This document shows, piece by piece, positions 9,362 through 16,948 of a stretch of DNA of 51,564 bases. Position 1 is the first letter of the stretch, and each line of letters starts with the position of its first letter. Source of the DNA: Saprospiraceae bacterium (lineage in GTDB: Bacteria > Bacteroidota > Bacteroidia > Chitinophagales > Saprospiraceae); NCBI GenBank assembly GCA_020627965.1, contig JAHDFX010000011.1, positions 1 through 51,564 on the forward strand, in the 5' to 3' direction. The notes under the pieces were generated by a model that was given only the letters and a program-made list of their open reading frames with translations, made no database searches and was not told the origin of the DNA. Made by a program: the position numbers and the translations under genes.

Positions 9362-9859
9362 ATGATGAAATATATATATCCAGTTCTATTTTTATTACTA
9401 TTTACACAATGTAAAGAAGAGATCAAGCCGATTGGCGAACCATTCAGCCAATTGGAAGGCATTAATGATACCTGGCAACTAATCAGTATCGAGCAGACGG
9501 ATGAGTTGGATAAAGGCGATGCTAATCCATTGGATGTTTCTGCCATTATGATGGGGTCTCAGCCTGCACGTATTACTTTTAATTCCAGTGATTTCACCTA
9601 CAGTTTAGCCCCAGGAACAATGCGCAATTTTTTTCCAACTTCCGGTTCCTGGTTTTTTGATGATAATGACTATCCGGCTGCGGTGACGCTAGAAAATACA
9701 GGCGAACAATTTGAACTAAAATTACAAGCCCCTATTCGTAGAGAAAGTGGAGAAGATGAATTGATTATTAAATATATTCGTCCTATTGGAAATTGTGTAG
9801 AGTTGGAAAATGGACTTACTGGTGCAGTGGCTTACCAATATACATTTTTGAGAGAATAA
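9362..9859 (+). CDS. Small lipoprotein, DUF5004/lipocalin-like, of a Sus-type locus
   Basis: A 165-residue lipoprotein. The signal runs to LLLFTQC (Cys17), after which the mature protein starts KEEIKPIGEPF. The remainder looks like one small beta-barrel or beta-sandwich: an INDTWQLISIEQTDE strand near the start, as in lipocalin-like and DUF5004 proteins that accompany SusCD pairs, and a closing strand GAVAYQYTFLRE. The family assignment is from memory and moderate. ATG 9362 and ATG 9365 are both possible starts. The 150-base gap from susD has no terminator, so co-transcription is likely. It is expected on the periplasmic or surface face of the outer membrane, and a binding role is inferred only from context. 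Confidence 0.7.
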   Translation: MMKYIYPVLFLLLFTQCKEEIKPIGEPFSQLEGINDTWQLISIEQTDELDKGDANPLDVSAIMMGSQPARITFNSSDFTYSLAPGTMRNFFPTSGSWFFDDNDYPAAVTLENTGEQFELKLQAPIRRESGEDELIIKYIRPIGNCVELENGLTGAVAYQYTFLRE

Positions 9860-9905
9860 AGACCATATACCACGATAAAGAATCGTATGATAACAGCTTT
9901 AGAGC

Positions 9906-10790
9906 ATGAAAAAACTAATACACATTATCCCATTATTATTCATTGCCCCATTTATTTTCGGACAAGACCTGTGTTCCGGTGCTGAAATTGGCGATGGTTC
10001 ATTAGCCTGGTTAGTGCCTGCAACGCCAGATGTTGAAGACTCTGTCTATATTTATATTGATGTATCACAAGATCCAAATTGTGATATACTTGTAGGAGAT
10101 CCCGGCCCCTTTTATATCTGGACCTGGTCACCAGTACAACCAGATGACAATATTGGTACCTGGAATAACTCTGGCGATAATGCTGCACTTGAGCAAGTAG
10201 ATGGTAATATCTGGCGTTTTGGGATGATTCCGACAGAATTTTATGGTGTGGAAGCTGAAGAAATTTATGATAAAGGTTTTTGCTTTCTTATCAAAAAAAG
10301 TGATGGTGGAACAGGGGGCGACTGCTCAGCAGCAGGAGGTGATTTCAAAACAACGGATATTTTTCTGAATGTACCTTCACCTTTTGTCTTTGAACGAAAA
10401 GTGTATAGCTTTCCTGATGTTGTTGCTGATGATACGCTTTATACACAACTAGATGATGTGTTTACTGTGTTTTACAATAATAATATAGAAGAGAAGCCTA
10501 CTATGCAGAATGTGGAAAATATTTTTGCTTATATGCGTGTAATAGGCGATGATGGACAAACATACAATGTATCTTCATTGAGTCAGGTGGGGAATAATCC
10601 GGCATTAGAATTGGTCAATGATGGAACTGGCATATTTTCTCTGACTATGATTCCTGAGGAGTTTCTGGCAGATGTATTACCAGCGGGCGTAAGTCCTGCA
10701 CGATTACGTTTCCAATTGATTACTTGGCCTCTATGTGGCTCTGACTGTGCTGTGGATGGAGATTTTTACTTTGTTATTGGATGTCCGTAA
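9906..10790 (+). CDS. Secreted two-domain beta-sandwich protein of the SusD locus (DUF4961-like?)
   Basis: A 294-residue protein with a signal peptide (MKKLIHIIPLLFIAPFIFGQ, cleavage near residue 20) and no lipobox cysteine. Two similar modules follow, about residues 25-160 and 170-294. Each starts with a strand in a D-x-V/L-Y context, has an aromatic W/F-rich centre (IWRFGMIPTEFYG in module 1, IFSLTMIPEEFL in module 2) and ends with a CxxxGGDF- or CAVDGDFYF-like hairpin. This recalls the Ig-like/starch-binding modules found with SusD proteins, such as SusE/F or DUF4961. Pairs of cysteines (GDCSAAGGDF, LCGSDCAVDGDF) may form disulfides. No sorting domain is present. It lies 46 bases after the DUF5004-like gene. 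The role is probably substrate binding at the cell envelope (inference). Confidence 0.7.
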   Translation: MKKLIHIIPLLFIAPFIFGQDLCSGAEIGDGSLAWLVPATPDVEDSVYIYIDVSQDPNCDILVGDPGPFYIWTWSPVQPDDNIGTWNNSGDNAALEQVDGNIWRFGMIPTEFYGVEAEEIYDKGFCFLIKKSDGGTGGDCSAAGGDFKTTDIFLNVPSPFVFERKVYSFPDVVADDTLYTQLDDVFTVFYNNNIEEKPTMQNVENIFAYMRVIGDDGQTYNVSSLSQVGNNPALELVNDGTGIFSLTMIPEEFLADVLPAGVSPARLRFQLITWPLCGSDCAVDGDFYFVIGCP

Positions 10791-10872
10791 TTCTTAGAAG
10801 GGAAACCGCCTTGGTAGTTTATCGGGCTGAGAGATAGAAAGTCAAAAAGTTTATTGGCTCAGCTTTGCTCAA

Positions 10873-10995
10873 TAAAAAAAGACAGACTCTCCAGCCTGTC
10901 TTTCACAAAAATACATTAAACCCTAACTTATACTGACTAAACCATGCCAATATAAACAACTTAACTTTTGAAAAGTGTTTGTTGTTTTTGATTGA
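10873..10995 (-). ncRNA. Candidate small RNA, minus strand
   Basis: Read on the minus strand, a -7 box TACATTTG (complement of 11001-11008) is followed by about 120 bases without a useful ORF, then a terminator hairpin (CTGTCTTT/AAAGACAG arms at 10896-10903 and 10878-10885) and a run of seven Ts. A second hairpin (ACTTTT/AAAAGT with outer AACAA/TTGTT pairing) can form near the 5' end. The longest ATG frame inside has about 15 codons. The direct repeats at 11030-11051 lie just upstream of the promoter. The terminator has its T-run on the minus strand only, which is the main reason for calling the unit in this direction. Confidence 0.4.
10878..10903 (-). terminator. Rho-independent terminator, minus strand
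   Basis: Arms 10878-10885 (AAAGACAG) and 10896-10903 (CTGTCTTT), with two more possible pairs towards the loop. On the minus strand the hairpin is followed by T7; on the plus strand only a three-base T stretch follows, so it works better for minus-strand transcription. Confidence 0.6.
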
Positions 10996-11029
10996 CAATA
11001 CAAATGTAGGGTCAAATCAGGAAATATGC

Positions 11030-11051
11030 ACGTCGTTTTTGACGTCGTTTT
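11030..11051. promoter_or_regulatory. Direct repeat ACGTCGTTTT x2 with 12-base period (LytTR-like site)
   Basis: ACGTCGTTTT occurs at 11030-11039 and again at 11042-11051, one helical turn apart. Two direct half-sites with about 12-base spacing are the layout bound by LytTR-type response regulators. The assignment is inferred from layout, not from a matched consensus. The site lies about 20 bases upstream of the minus-strand -7 box at 11001-11008, and about 300 bases before the gene at 11347. Confidence 0.4.
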
Positions 11052-11346
11052 ACACAATCTTACAACGAAAATTGGCTAAAAACATCGGTCTCTCTTTTTT
11101 GCCCAAAAATACAACAAACTGATTATCAGTTCTTTTAACAAAATTTTAAGACTATTACTTACATTGTTTTTTGTACCACATTTGCATCACTCTTACACTT
11201 GGATGACATTAAAAAGACATAAAAAAATTACTTAAAAAGGCATTTTAGCTGTGTGTAGTCATTCTAAATCAGTTCTTTTGCCGAAAAAAGCGATACATTT
11301 AGTACTTTGTGAACTACTTAGTATTTGTAATAAACAACACGAGTAT
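11052..11346. other. AT-rich intergenic leader before the protease-unit genes
   Basis: This stretch contains no convincing ORF. A GTG at 11251 is in frame with the next gene but would add a 32-residue cysteine-containing tail unlike a natural N-terminus. A weak -7-like CACATTTG lies at 11177-11184. No hairpin terminator or repeat was recognised. Confidence 0.4.
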
Positions 11347-12678
11347 ATGGGACTTTTTGACAGATGGTTTGGAGGGGGAAAAAACTTTAATCGCCCTGAT
11401 GTCCAATTTGGACGATATAGCGACCATTATCGTACGAAAGAACAGGAAGATTTCTGGAAGACGGCTGTAACCAGTTATGAGAAGCAGGAATACATGGAAT
11501 CTTTTCGTGCATTTTTTCAGTCATTGCAAGCAAATGGGCAGGATAGTATTCAATTTGAAGAAAAAGACAATGCGCTTCATTTTGAATTATTGCAAGGGTC
11601 TAAAAAAGTACATGGCTTTGCGAATAACGAAAAATTTGCAGCTCATGCTAAAGTCGTTCATGCTGATCGTCTTAATGTAGGTTTTATGCGTCGGCTTCTC
11701 GAACACAATCACGCCTTGAAATATTCCCGGCTGAGCCTTGACGATGATAACAATATCTGTATTAAGTTCGATTCTTACATTATTGATGCTTCTCCTTACA
11801 AATTGTATGCTGCATTGAAAGAGTTGTCTACCTCTGCTGACAAGCAGGACGATTTGCTGGCAGATGAATTTGATATGCTTCATCAAATAGATAGCCGGCA
11901 TATTATAGATTTGCCTGAAGAAGAGAAAAAAACCAAATACAGTTATATTAAAAAGTGGACAGATTCGACCTTCACCAGGATTGAGGAATTAGACCCCAAT
12001 AAATTTAAGATTGGGATTAATTATCTTTTATTGAACCTGATCTATAAAATGGATTATCTGGTTGTTCCCGAGGGCGTCATGATGGAAACTTTAGAAAAAT
12101 GCCATCATCTTTTCTTTGCGCCAGATGGAAAGACCCCGCAAGAAAAATCGCAAAGTGTGGTTAAGGAACTTAAAGAAATGGTAGAACGCCCAGAACAGAA
12201 TTTTCATAAAGAAATGTATCGGGTACCTTCCACTTTTTCTATTACTGCTCAGGCAGAACATGCCCAACTAGCAGCCATGATAGAGGCTGAGATGCCTTCA
12301 ATGGATTGGTATCTGCAAAATGAATACTTTGATTTGGCAGCCGCTATTGCCGGCTTTGTTTCCGGGCATTTTTTATTTTATTTCCGCCTGCCACAGCCAG
12401 ATAGAGAGTATTTACATTTATTATTTGAAATTTTAGAACCTGAGTATTTCAAAGCATTGGGCTTTGAACCCCACTATTATAACAAGGAAACTAAGGAGTT
12501 TGATAAATCAGCCATTAAAAACGAAATCAACAATATTGCGAAAGCCAATAAAGAAAGATTTCCAAAACTGGCCCCTGATACTAAAGAACTGAAATATACT
12601 AATTTACCAGAATTTGCACGATCATTTCTATTTATGGTCAAAGCATTGGATATGACCTCTGAGAAAAAAGCTAAATAA
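11347..12678 (+). CDS. Cytoplasmic protein with a YbjN/CesT-like domain, partner of the trypsin-like protease
   Basis: A 443-residue soluble protein with no signal peptide. ATG 11347 (MGLFDRWFGGGKNF) is chosen; the short amphipathic start is common in cytoplasmic Bacteroidota proteins. A region at about residues 50-165 has the helix-strand-strand-helix order LLEHNHALKYSRLSL, CIKFDSYIIDASPYKLYAAL, KQDDLL. This lines up by eye with the C-terminal domain of the neighbouring protease (LLRQNDKIEGLTLSI, SLLIFDRHLNAETGEKLFQYF, YYDNIL). The fold suggested is that of type III secretion chaperone (CesT)/YbjN-like proteins. The remaining ~270 residues are mostly helical and not recognised, with an aromatic segment FVSGHFLFYFRLP near residue 345. 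The protease gene starts 31 bases downstream, so the two probably form an operon and act together. Confidence 0.75.
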   Translation: MGLFDRWFGGGKNFNRPDVQFGRYSDHYRTKEQEDFWKTAVTSYEKQEYMESFRAFFQSLQANGQDSIQFEEKDNALHFELLQGSKKVHGFANNEKFAAHAKVVHADRLNVGFMRRLLEHNHALKYSRLSLDDDNNICIKFDSYIIDASPYKLYAALKELSTSADKQDDLLADEFDMLHQIDSRHIIDLPEEEKKTKYSYIKKWTDSTFTRIEELDPNKFKIGINYLLLNLIYKMDYLVVPEGVMMETLEKCHHLFFAPDGKTPQEKSQSVVKELKEMVERPEQNFHKEMYRVPSTFSITAQAEHAQLAAMIEAEMPSMDWYLQNEYFDLAAAIAGFVSGHFLFYFRLPQPDREYLHLLFEILEPEYFKALGFEPHYYNKETKEFDKSAIKNEINNIAKANKERFPKLAPDTKELKYTNLPEFARSFLFMVKALDMTSEKKAK

Positions 12679-12709
12679 CGTGATTTGATTTCTGAATCAA
12701 CCAAAATTC

Positions 12710-13798
12710 ATGAGAGCTATAATAGATAAATATAAAGATGTTGTTGTACAGATTGCTACGCCCTTAAGTACGGGAACAGGATTCTTTTTACAAAAGCACA
12801 ATGTGATTGTTACCAATGAGCATGTCGTTAGTGGCAGCAAGGAAGTTGTGATAGATGGAAACGCAATTGATAAAATACTCGTTAAGGTACTTTTTGCAGA
12901 CCCTGTACACGATCTGGCCTTTCTGGAAGTGCCAGAAACACACAAGATGCAAGCGGTAAATTTGGGAACTCGTGAAGTGCAGGACGGTGATCCTGTATTG
13001 GCGATCGGGCATCCAATGGGGCTAAAGTATACCTCTACGCAAGGTATAGTTTCTAATTCTTCCCGGCACATTGAGCATGCTGACCTAAATTATATTCAAA
13101 TCGATGCTGCCATCAATCCGGGAAATAGTGGAGGTCCATTGGTGAACGATATAGGAGAAGTGATTGGTGTCAATACTTTTATTTTTAGAGACAGTAATAA
13201 CCTGGGCTTTGCTTTACCGGCAACTTACCTGAAAAAGACACTCGAAGAATACAGCGAACGTCATGGTAAAATTGGTGGGCGTTGTACTTCATGTTCAAAC
13301 CTGGTCTATGAAGACACTGTCGATGAAGGCTATTGTCCGCACTGTGGCGCAAAGATCAAGCTGATATCTGATCTGGACGATTACCAACCAACTGGTATTT
13401 CCCTAATTCTGGAAAACATCGTTACCAATGCCGGGCACGATGTCAAACTTTCTCGTCGTGGACCCAATTTTTGGGAGATTGAGCAGGGCAGCGCAAAGGT
13501 TCGTATATTATACAATATGAAAGCCGGACTGGTTTTTGGCGATGCCAGTTTATGTAAATTACCTAAGCAAAATATCAAGGAAGTCTATGAATACCTGCTT
13601 CGCCAAAATGATAAAATAGAAGGATTGACATTGAGTATTAACGGGCAGAATATTATTCAGTCGCTACTGATCTTTGACCGTCATCTTAATGCAGAAACAG
13701 GCGAGAAGTTATTTCAGTATTTCTTTGAAAAGGCAGATTACTATGACAATATCCTTGTAGATGAATACGGTGCCAGATGGCATAATGATGAGGAGTGA
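12710..13798 (+). CDS. Cytoplasmic trypsin-like (HtrA-type) serine protease with zinc ribbon and YbjN/CesT-like domain
   Basis: A 362-residue protein with no signal peptide or membrane anchor. Residues 1-180 form a trypsin/HtrA-type domain with the triad visible: His38 (TNEHVV), Asp68 (VHDLAFL) and Ser140 (NPGNSGGPL). There is no PDZ domain, unlike DegP/HtrA. Residues 190-215 form a zinc ribbon (CTSC at 192-195, CPHC at 209-212). Residues 228-362 look like a CesT/YbjN-type chaperone domain, related by eye to the upstream protein. HtrA proteases are usually periplasmic, so the lack of export signal plus a zinc ribbon, typically a cytoplasmic feature, points to an intracellular protease. It lies 31 bases after the partner gene. 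A role in regulated cleavage or protein quality control is inference. Confidence 0.9.
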   Translation: MRAIIDKYKDVVVQIATPLSTGTGFFLQKHNVIVTNEHVVSGSKEVVIDGNAIDKILVKVLFADPVHDLAFLEVPETHKMQAVNLGTREVQDGDPVLAIGHPMGLKYTSTQGIVSNSSRHIEHADLNYIQIDAAINPGNSGGPLVNDIGEVIGVNTFIFRDSNNLGFALPATYLKKTLEEYSERHGKIGGRCTSCSNLVYEDTVDEGYCPHCGAKIKLISDLDDYQPTGISLILENIVTNAGHDVKLSRRGPNFWEIEQGSAKVRILYNMKAGLVFGDASLCKLPKQNIKEVYEYLLRQNDKIEGLTLSINGQNIIQSLLIFDRHLNAETGEKLFQYFFEKADYYDNILVDEYGARWHNDEE

Positions 13799-13799
13799 T

Positions 13800-14137
13800 C
13801 TATAGTGTAAAATAAAAAGTACTGCCTTTTTGTAGTTCTGATTTTACCCATATTTTACCTCCATAATTTTCAATGATATTTTTACATATGGACAAGCCCA
13901 ATCCAGCTGAAGTCGTCATGCTTTTCCCTTGCAGTGTTTTGAAGGGTTCAAAGATATTATCGACATACTCTTCACTAATACCTACTCCATTATCACTTAC
14001 CTTAAATAAAATCTCATTACGATGAGTTGAAATCTCAAGCTTGACTTCTGGTCGACTAGAAGTATTGTATTGGAAGCCATTTCCAATCAGGTTTTGTAGA
14101 ACAAGGACTAAAAGTGGCTGAGAAAAGTAGGGCTATG
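13800..14137 (-). pseudogene. Remnant of a sensor histidine kinase (ATPase domain only)
   Basis: Translating the minus strand from about 14134 to the TAG at 13800-13802 gives roughly 110 residues with all late histidine-kinase boxes: LQNLIGNGFQYN (N box), DNGVGISEEY (G1), IFEPF (F box), GLGLSICKNIIENYGG (G2), and the closing GSTFYFTL. The frame is cut by a stop just upstream, and no sensor, HisKA domain or start codon is present. It is therefore a truncated, probably dead gene end. Its stop lies one base from the stop of the protease gene on the other strand. It was too fragmentary to count as a live gene, and marks a rearrangement or deletion here. Confidence 0.85.
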
Positions 14138-14335
14138 TTGCAATATAACAGGCTGAACTGAGCATAAGTAATCGCAAATAGAGAACCGAATTGATAAATC
14201 TTCATGACACAAACCTTCCCACTTACATCCTCTTACTAGCCACTTATATCCTTTATTAAAAATCGCTACCAGACTGACTTTACATTTGAGGTGTAATTAA
14301 TTTTTAAACAACTTCATCATTTAAAGTTAAATAAT
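14138..14335 (+). promoter_or_regulatory. Promoter region of the paralogue pair, with operator-like site
   Basis: TACATTTG at 14281-14288 fits the Bacteroidota -7 box. It lies inside TTTACAT-TTGAG-GTGTAAT (14279-14297), an imperfect palindrome identical at 16 of 19 positions to the palindrome at 2008-2026. The -33 element is unclear. The preceding bases 14138-14250 show nothing recognisable. Confidence 0.45.
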
Positions 14336-15376
14336 ATGCCTTTAAATAAAATCAACACGAATAATCCTATTCGTGGAATCGTAAATCCGACCAGAAGACA
14401 ACTTCAGACCTGCCATACGGTGATCGGGCAATTAGATTTTGCTGACCTTGGACGTGGAGCAGGAACTTTACATGAAGTCGATGATGTTCGTCTGGATATG
14501 CAGGGACGTACTGCCGCAGGAGATGCTAATATTCAGGTTCAGATTGGCAATGGCACTGCCGCTGCTGCATTGATAGCTAATTCTGTACAGCAAACACAAG
14601 ACCCTGCCAACCAAAGAGGTGCAGCAAGGGCATCAAGAGATGTACTAAACCAAAGCTTGTCAAGCCAAACAATATGGAATTTGACAGGGTCGCTTCCAAT
14701 GTTAGATGCTGAAGAAATGAACGAATCATCAATCCCGACTTCCCAAGCTTTACAGACAAATATCTACGAACCGGCAACCAGGCAGTATGTATTTAATAAA
14801 ACCGGAAATATCATGATTACCTGGGCTGGGCCTGATGGTAAAGAAATGCCACCTTCGGCAGAAAAACTCTTTAATGAAGCGGCTGAATTCTACACAAAAA
14901 TGCTCAAAAAAATCACTAATACAATAAATCCGGTTACTGGCAAGCCTTACTCCATTTATAACTATAATGCTATTATGGAAATAATTGATCAGTCTGACTC
15001 ATTTGTTTCTGTAAATCAGCAAGATATTACCTATAAGACTACATTATTTGGGACTAATTACAGCCAAAATCTTGTAAAAACACTTCTTGGCTTTGATCTT
15101 AAAGCTGATGACTTAGCTTTTGCTCAGGGTATGATCGTTTCAATGGGTGATGCCGGTTTGAAAATTGGTGGATCTGCCAATTCTGAGGATAGTAAAATAG
15201 CTAATATCGTTTTTGTTTGTGAATACCTGTGTGGTGTACCACTTGTGAGTGCAATCGTAGTCAGTTGTGATGTCAAACTAAATTCACAAACCTTTAAAAC
15301 AGCTCCATGTCTCAAGGAGATAGCAATGAGTACTACGCTCAAAATGAATAAAGAAACTTACATGTTTTTAGTCTAA
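14336..15376 (+). CDS. Unknown protein with a ~195-residue domain shared with the next gene (paralogue A)
   Basis: A 346-residue protein with no signal peptide, membrane segment or sorting domain. Residues about 1-145 are low in hydrophobicity and unique to this copy. Residues 150-346 match the neighbouring gene closely: YVFNKTGNIM, TNTINPVTGKPYSIYNYNAI, FAQGMIVSMGDAGLKIGG, ANIVFVCEYLCGVPLVSA, NSQTFKTAPC and TTLKMNKETYMFLV all have counterparts there. Three cysteines, 295, 311 and 325, are shared with the paralogue. I do not recognise the family. The gene has its own promoter-like region with a palindromic site and is followed after 39 bases by the paralogue, so the two are probably co-expressed. 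Candidates such as a toxin, an effector or a structural particle protein are guesses. Confidence 0.8.
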   Translation: MPLNKINTNNPIRGIVNPTRRQLQTCHTVIGQLDFADLGRGAGTLHEVDDVRLDMQGRTAAGDANIQVQIGNGTAAAALIANSVQQTQDPANQRGAARASRDVLNQSLSSQTIWNLTGSLPMLDAEEMNESSIPTSQALQTNIYEPATRQYVFNKTGNIMITWAGPDGKEMPPSAEKLFNEAAEFYTKMLKKITNTINPVTGKPYSIYNYNAIMEIIDQSDSFVSVNQQDITYKTTLFGTNYSQNLVKTLLGFDLKADDLAFAQGMIVSMGDAGLKIGGSANSEDSKIANIVFVCEYLCGVPLVSAIVVSCDVKLNSQTFKTAPCLKEIAMSTTLKMNKETYMFLV

Positions 15377-15415
15377 TAATTTCATTCATTCTCTAATCAA
15401 TAAAAAATCAATATT

Positions 15416-16870
15416 ATGGCAAACAAGAAAAATAAACCTATACCCCCTGCAAGTAATAATGATCAAACTGTTCAACTACAGGTTCCGCAGGCAAATCCCT
15501 ATAATTTACAAGCTACTAAGCGATATATCTTTAATGAAACAGGTAATATCATGCTGGCTTCTACCGAATTGGGTGGAGATACCATTGCCGATTCTGTTCG
15601 AGATGTTTTCGCTGAAGTTTCGGTCTTCTTTGCAGCAATGACGAAAGCAATAAGCACCACCATCAATCCTAATACTGGGCAACCTTATTCTTTATACAAT
15701 TACAATGCAATCCAGAATGTTATTGACGGATCCGGGCTTTTTGTACATGTTAATGAAGAAGATATTGAACATACAACGACTTCCTTCGGAGCTACTTTTA
15801 GTAAAGAATTGATAGAAGGACTTTTGGGGCTTGCTACTGGTGCAGGTGCATTGTCTTTTGCACAGGGCATGATTTCTTCGCTCGGAAGTGCCGGTCTGAA
15901 AATTGGCGGACATGTAGATTCCAGTGACAATAAAGTTGCCAATATCGTCTTCATTTGTGAATACTTGCTAGGTATGCCCATCGTAAGTGCTATGGTGGTC
16001 ACTTGCGACGCAAAAGAAAATTCACAAACCTTCAAAATAGGCCCATGCTTCAGTGAATCAACGACTCATACTACACTGAAAATGCACAAGGATACCTATA
16101 TGTTTGTAACGCCTAAATTCATCAGACAATATTCTGACGACCTCGACTCGATTACAAAAGATCAGGCATATTTTGAATTCGTAGATTACCTTCAGGAACT
16201 TGTTCGGGGCGAACCTATTATCACTGCTGTACAAGTGATGAATGATCCTTCCGGCAACCCAGCTCCATCTGAGCTAACAGTAGGTACGACATACGTAATA
16301 TTGGGTTCTTATCTCGACGATAAAGGTAAACCTGAAAATGTAGAAGTCGCATGGGTAGCCGCAGACGGAAAATCAAAGGGAAGTGTTGTTGCCAATGCAG
16401 AAATCCAGAGCAATGTAGTTTCTTTTTCTCCAACAGCGAACAGCACGCCGGCCGCAATTGGAATTTTCTTTAGTGATGGCAAAGCAACACCTACATGGAC
16501 ACTTGCAGTGGCAACTCCATTGATTTATACCGCTAAAAAAGATACACCAACACCTTCCCTTACCATATCACCGACTAATGCCAGTTTTAGCAAAGCAACT
16601 AATAACACTGTTCCTGTAACAGTCTCAATTGATAATTCGGCAGGATTAACGTTCGATACTATTAAGAGTATTAGTATCACAGATGGACAAGGATCAGCGG
16701 TAAATTCGATCAAAGGAACTGTCAGTGGCAAGAAAATTAATCTGAAATACACTGCACCGGGAACGCCCAAAGCAGTCAGTGGCACAGTTACTTTCGATGT
16801 AACAACTAAAAAGGCAGATGGAAGCGCTGGTGATACAATTTCCGGCTCATTTGACTTCGATGTTTCTTAG
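15416..16870 (+). CDS. Unknown protein with shared ~195-residue domain plus two Ig-like domains (paralogue B)
   Basis: A 484-residue protein without signal peptide or membrane segments. Residues 36-232 are the domain shared with the gene upstream (RYIFNETGNIM, TTINPNTGQPYSLYNYNAI, FAQGMISSLGSAGLKIGG, IVFICEYLLGMPIVSA, NSQTFKIGPC, TTLKMHKDTYMF), with cysteines 181, 197 and 211 conserved. Residues about 235-265 form a linking helix. Two beta-sandwich modules follow, about 268-373 and 384-484; the latter starts SLTISPTNASFSKATNN and closes on TISGSFDFDVS, in the style of Ig-like or carbohydrate-contact modules. Ig-like modules are usual outside the cell, but no export signal is seen, so either leaderless export or an intracellular particle is possible (inference). 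It is followed by a hairpin terminator at 16900-16940. Confidence 0.8.
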   Translation: MANKKNKPIPPASNNDQTVQLQVPQANPYNLQATKRYIFNETGNIMLASTELGGDTIADSVRDVFAEVSVFFAAMTKAISTTINPNTGQPYSLYNYNAIQNVIDGSGLFVHVNEEDIEHTTTSFGATFSKELIEGLLGLATGAGALSFAQGMISSLGSAGLKIGGHVDSSDNKVANIVFICEYLLGMPIVSAMVVTCDAKENSQTFKIGPCFSESTTHTTLKMHKDTYMFVTPKFIRQYSDDLDSITKDQAYFEFVDYLQELVRGEPIITAVQVMNDPSGNPAPSELTVGTTYVILGSYLDDKGKPENVEVAWVAADGKSKGSVVANAEIQSNVVSFSPTANSTPAAIGIFFSDGKATPTWTLAVATPLIYTAKKDTPTPSLTISPTNASFSKATNNTVPVTVSIDNSAGLTFDTIKSISITDGQGSAVNSIKGTVSGKKINLKYTAPGTPKAVSGTVTFDVTTKKADGSAGDTISGSFDFDVS

Positions 16871-16899
16871 AAACTGTTTCAATAACCCCGACAATATTT

Positions 16900-16940
16900 G
16901 TGGCAGTATCATTCGACCAAAAGAAGAAGGATACTGCCAC
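16900..16940. terminator. Hairpin terminator between convergent genes
   Basis: A perfect 11-base stem: GTGGCAGTATC at 16900-16910 and GATACTGCCAC at 16930-16940, with a 19-base loop. It lies between convergent genes that stop at 16870 (plus) and 16949 (minus), so it may serve both. Confidence 0.7.
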
Positions 16941-16948
16941 TATATTAT

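Noticed and set aside
11251-11346. Longer start (GTG at 11251) for the protein at 11347
   Set aside because: It adds 32 residues with an odd cysteine-containing start, and ATG 11347 gives a normal N-terminus.
13800-14137. Calling the histidine-kinase ORF a live small gene
   Set aside because: No start codon in frame, and the frame is closed by a stop just upstream; only the ATPase part remains.
14336-16870. Idea that the shared domain belongs to the Evf-type virulence-factor family or to known pore-forming toxins
   Set aside because: I cannot recall the family sequence well enough to align it, and no diagnostic motif was seen. The domain is left unnamed.
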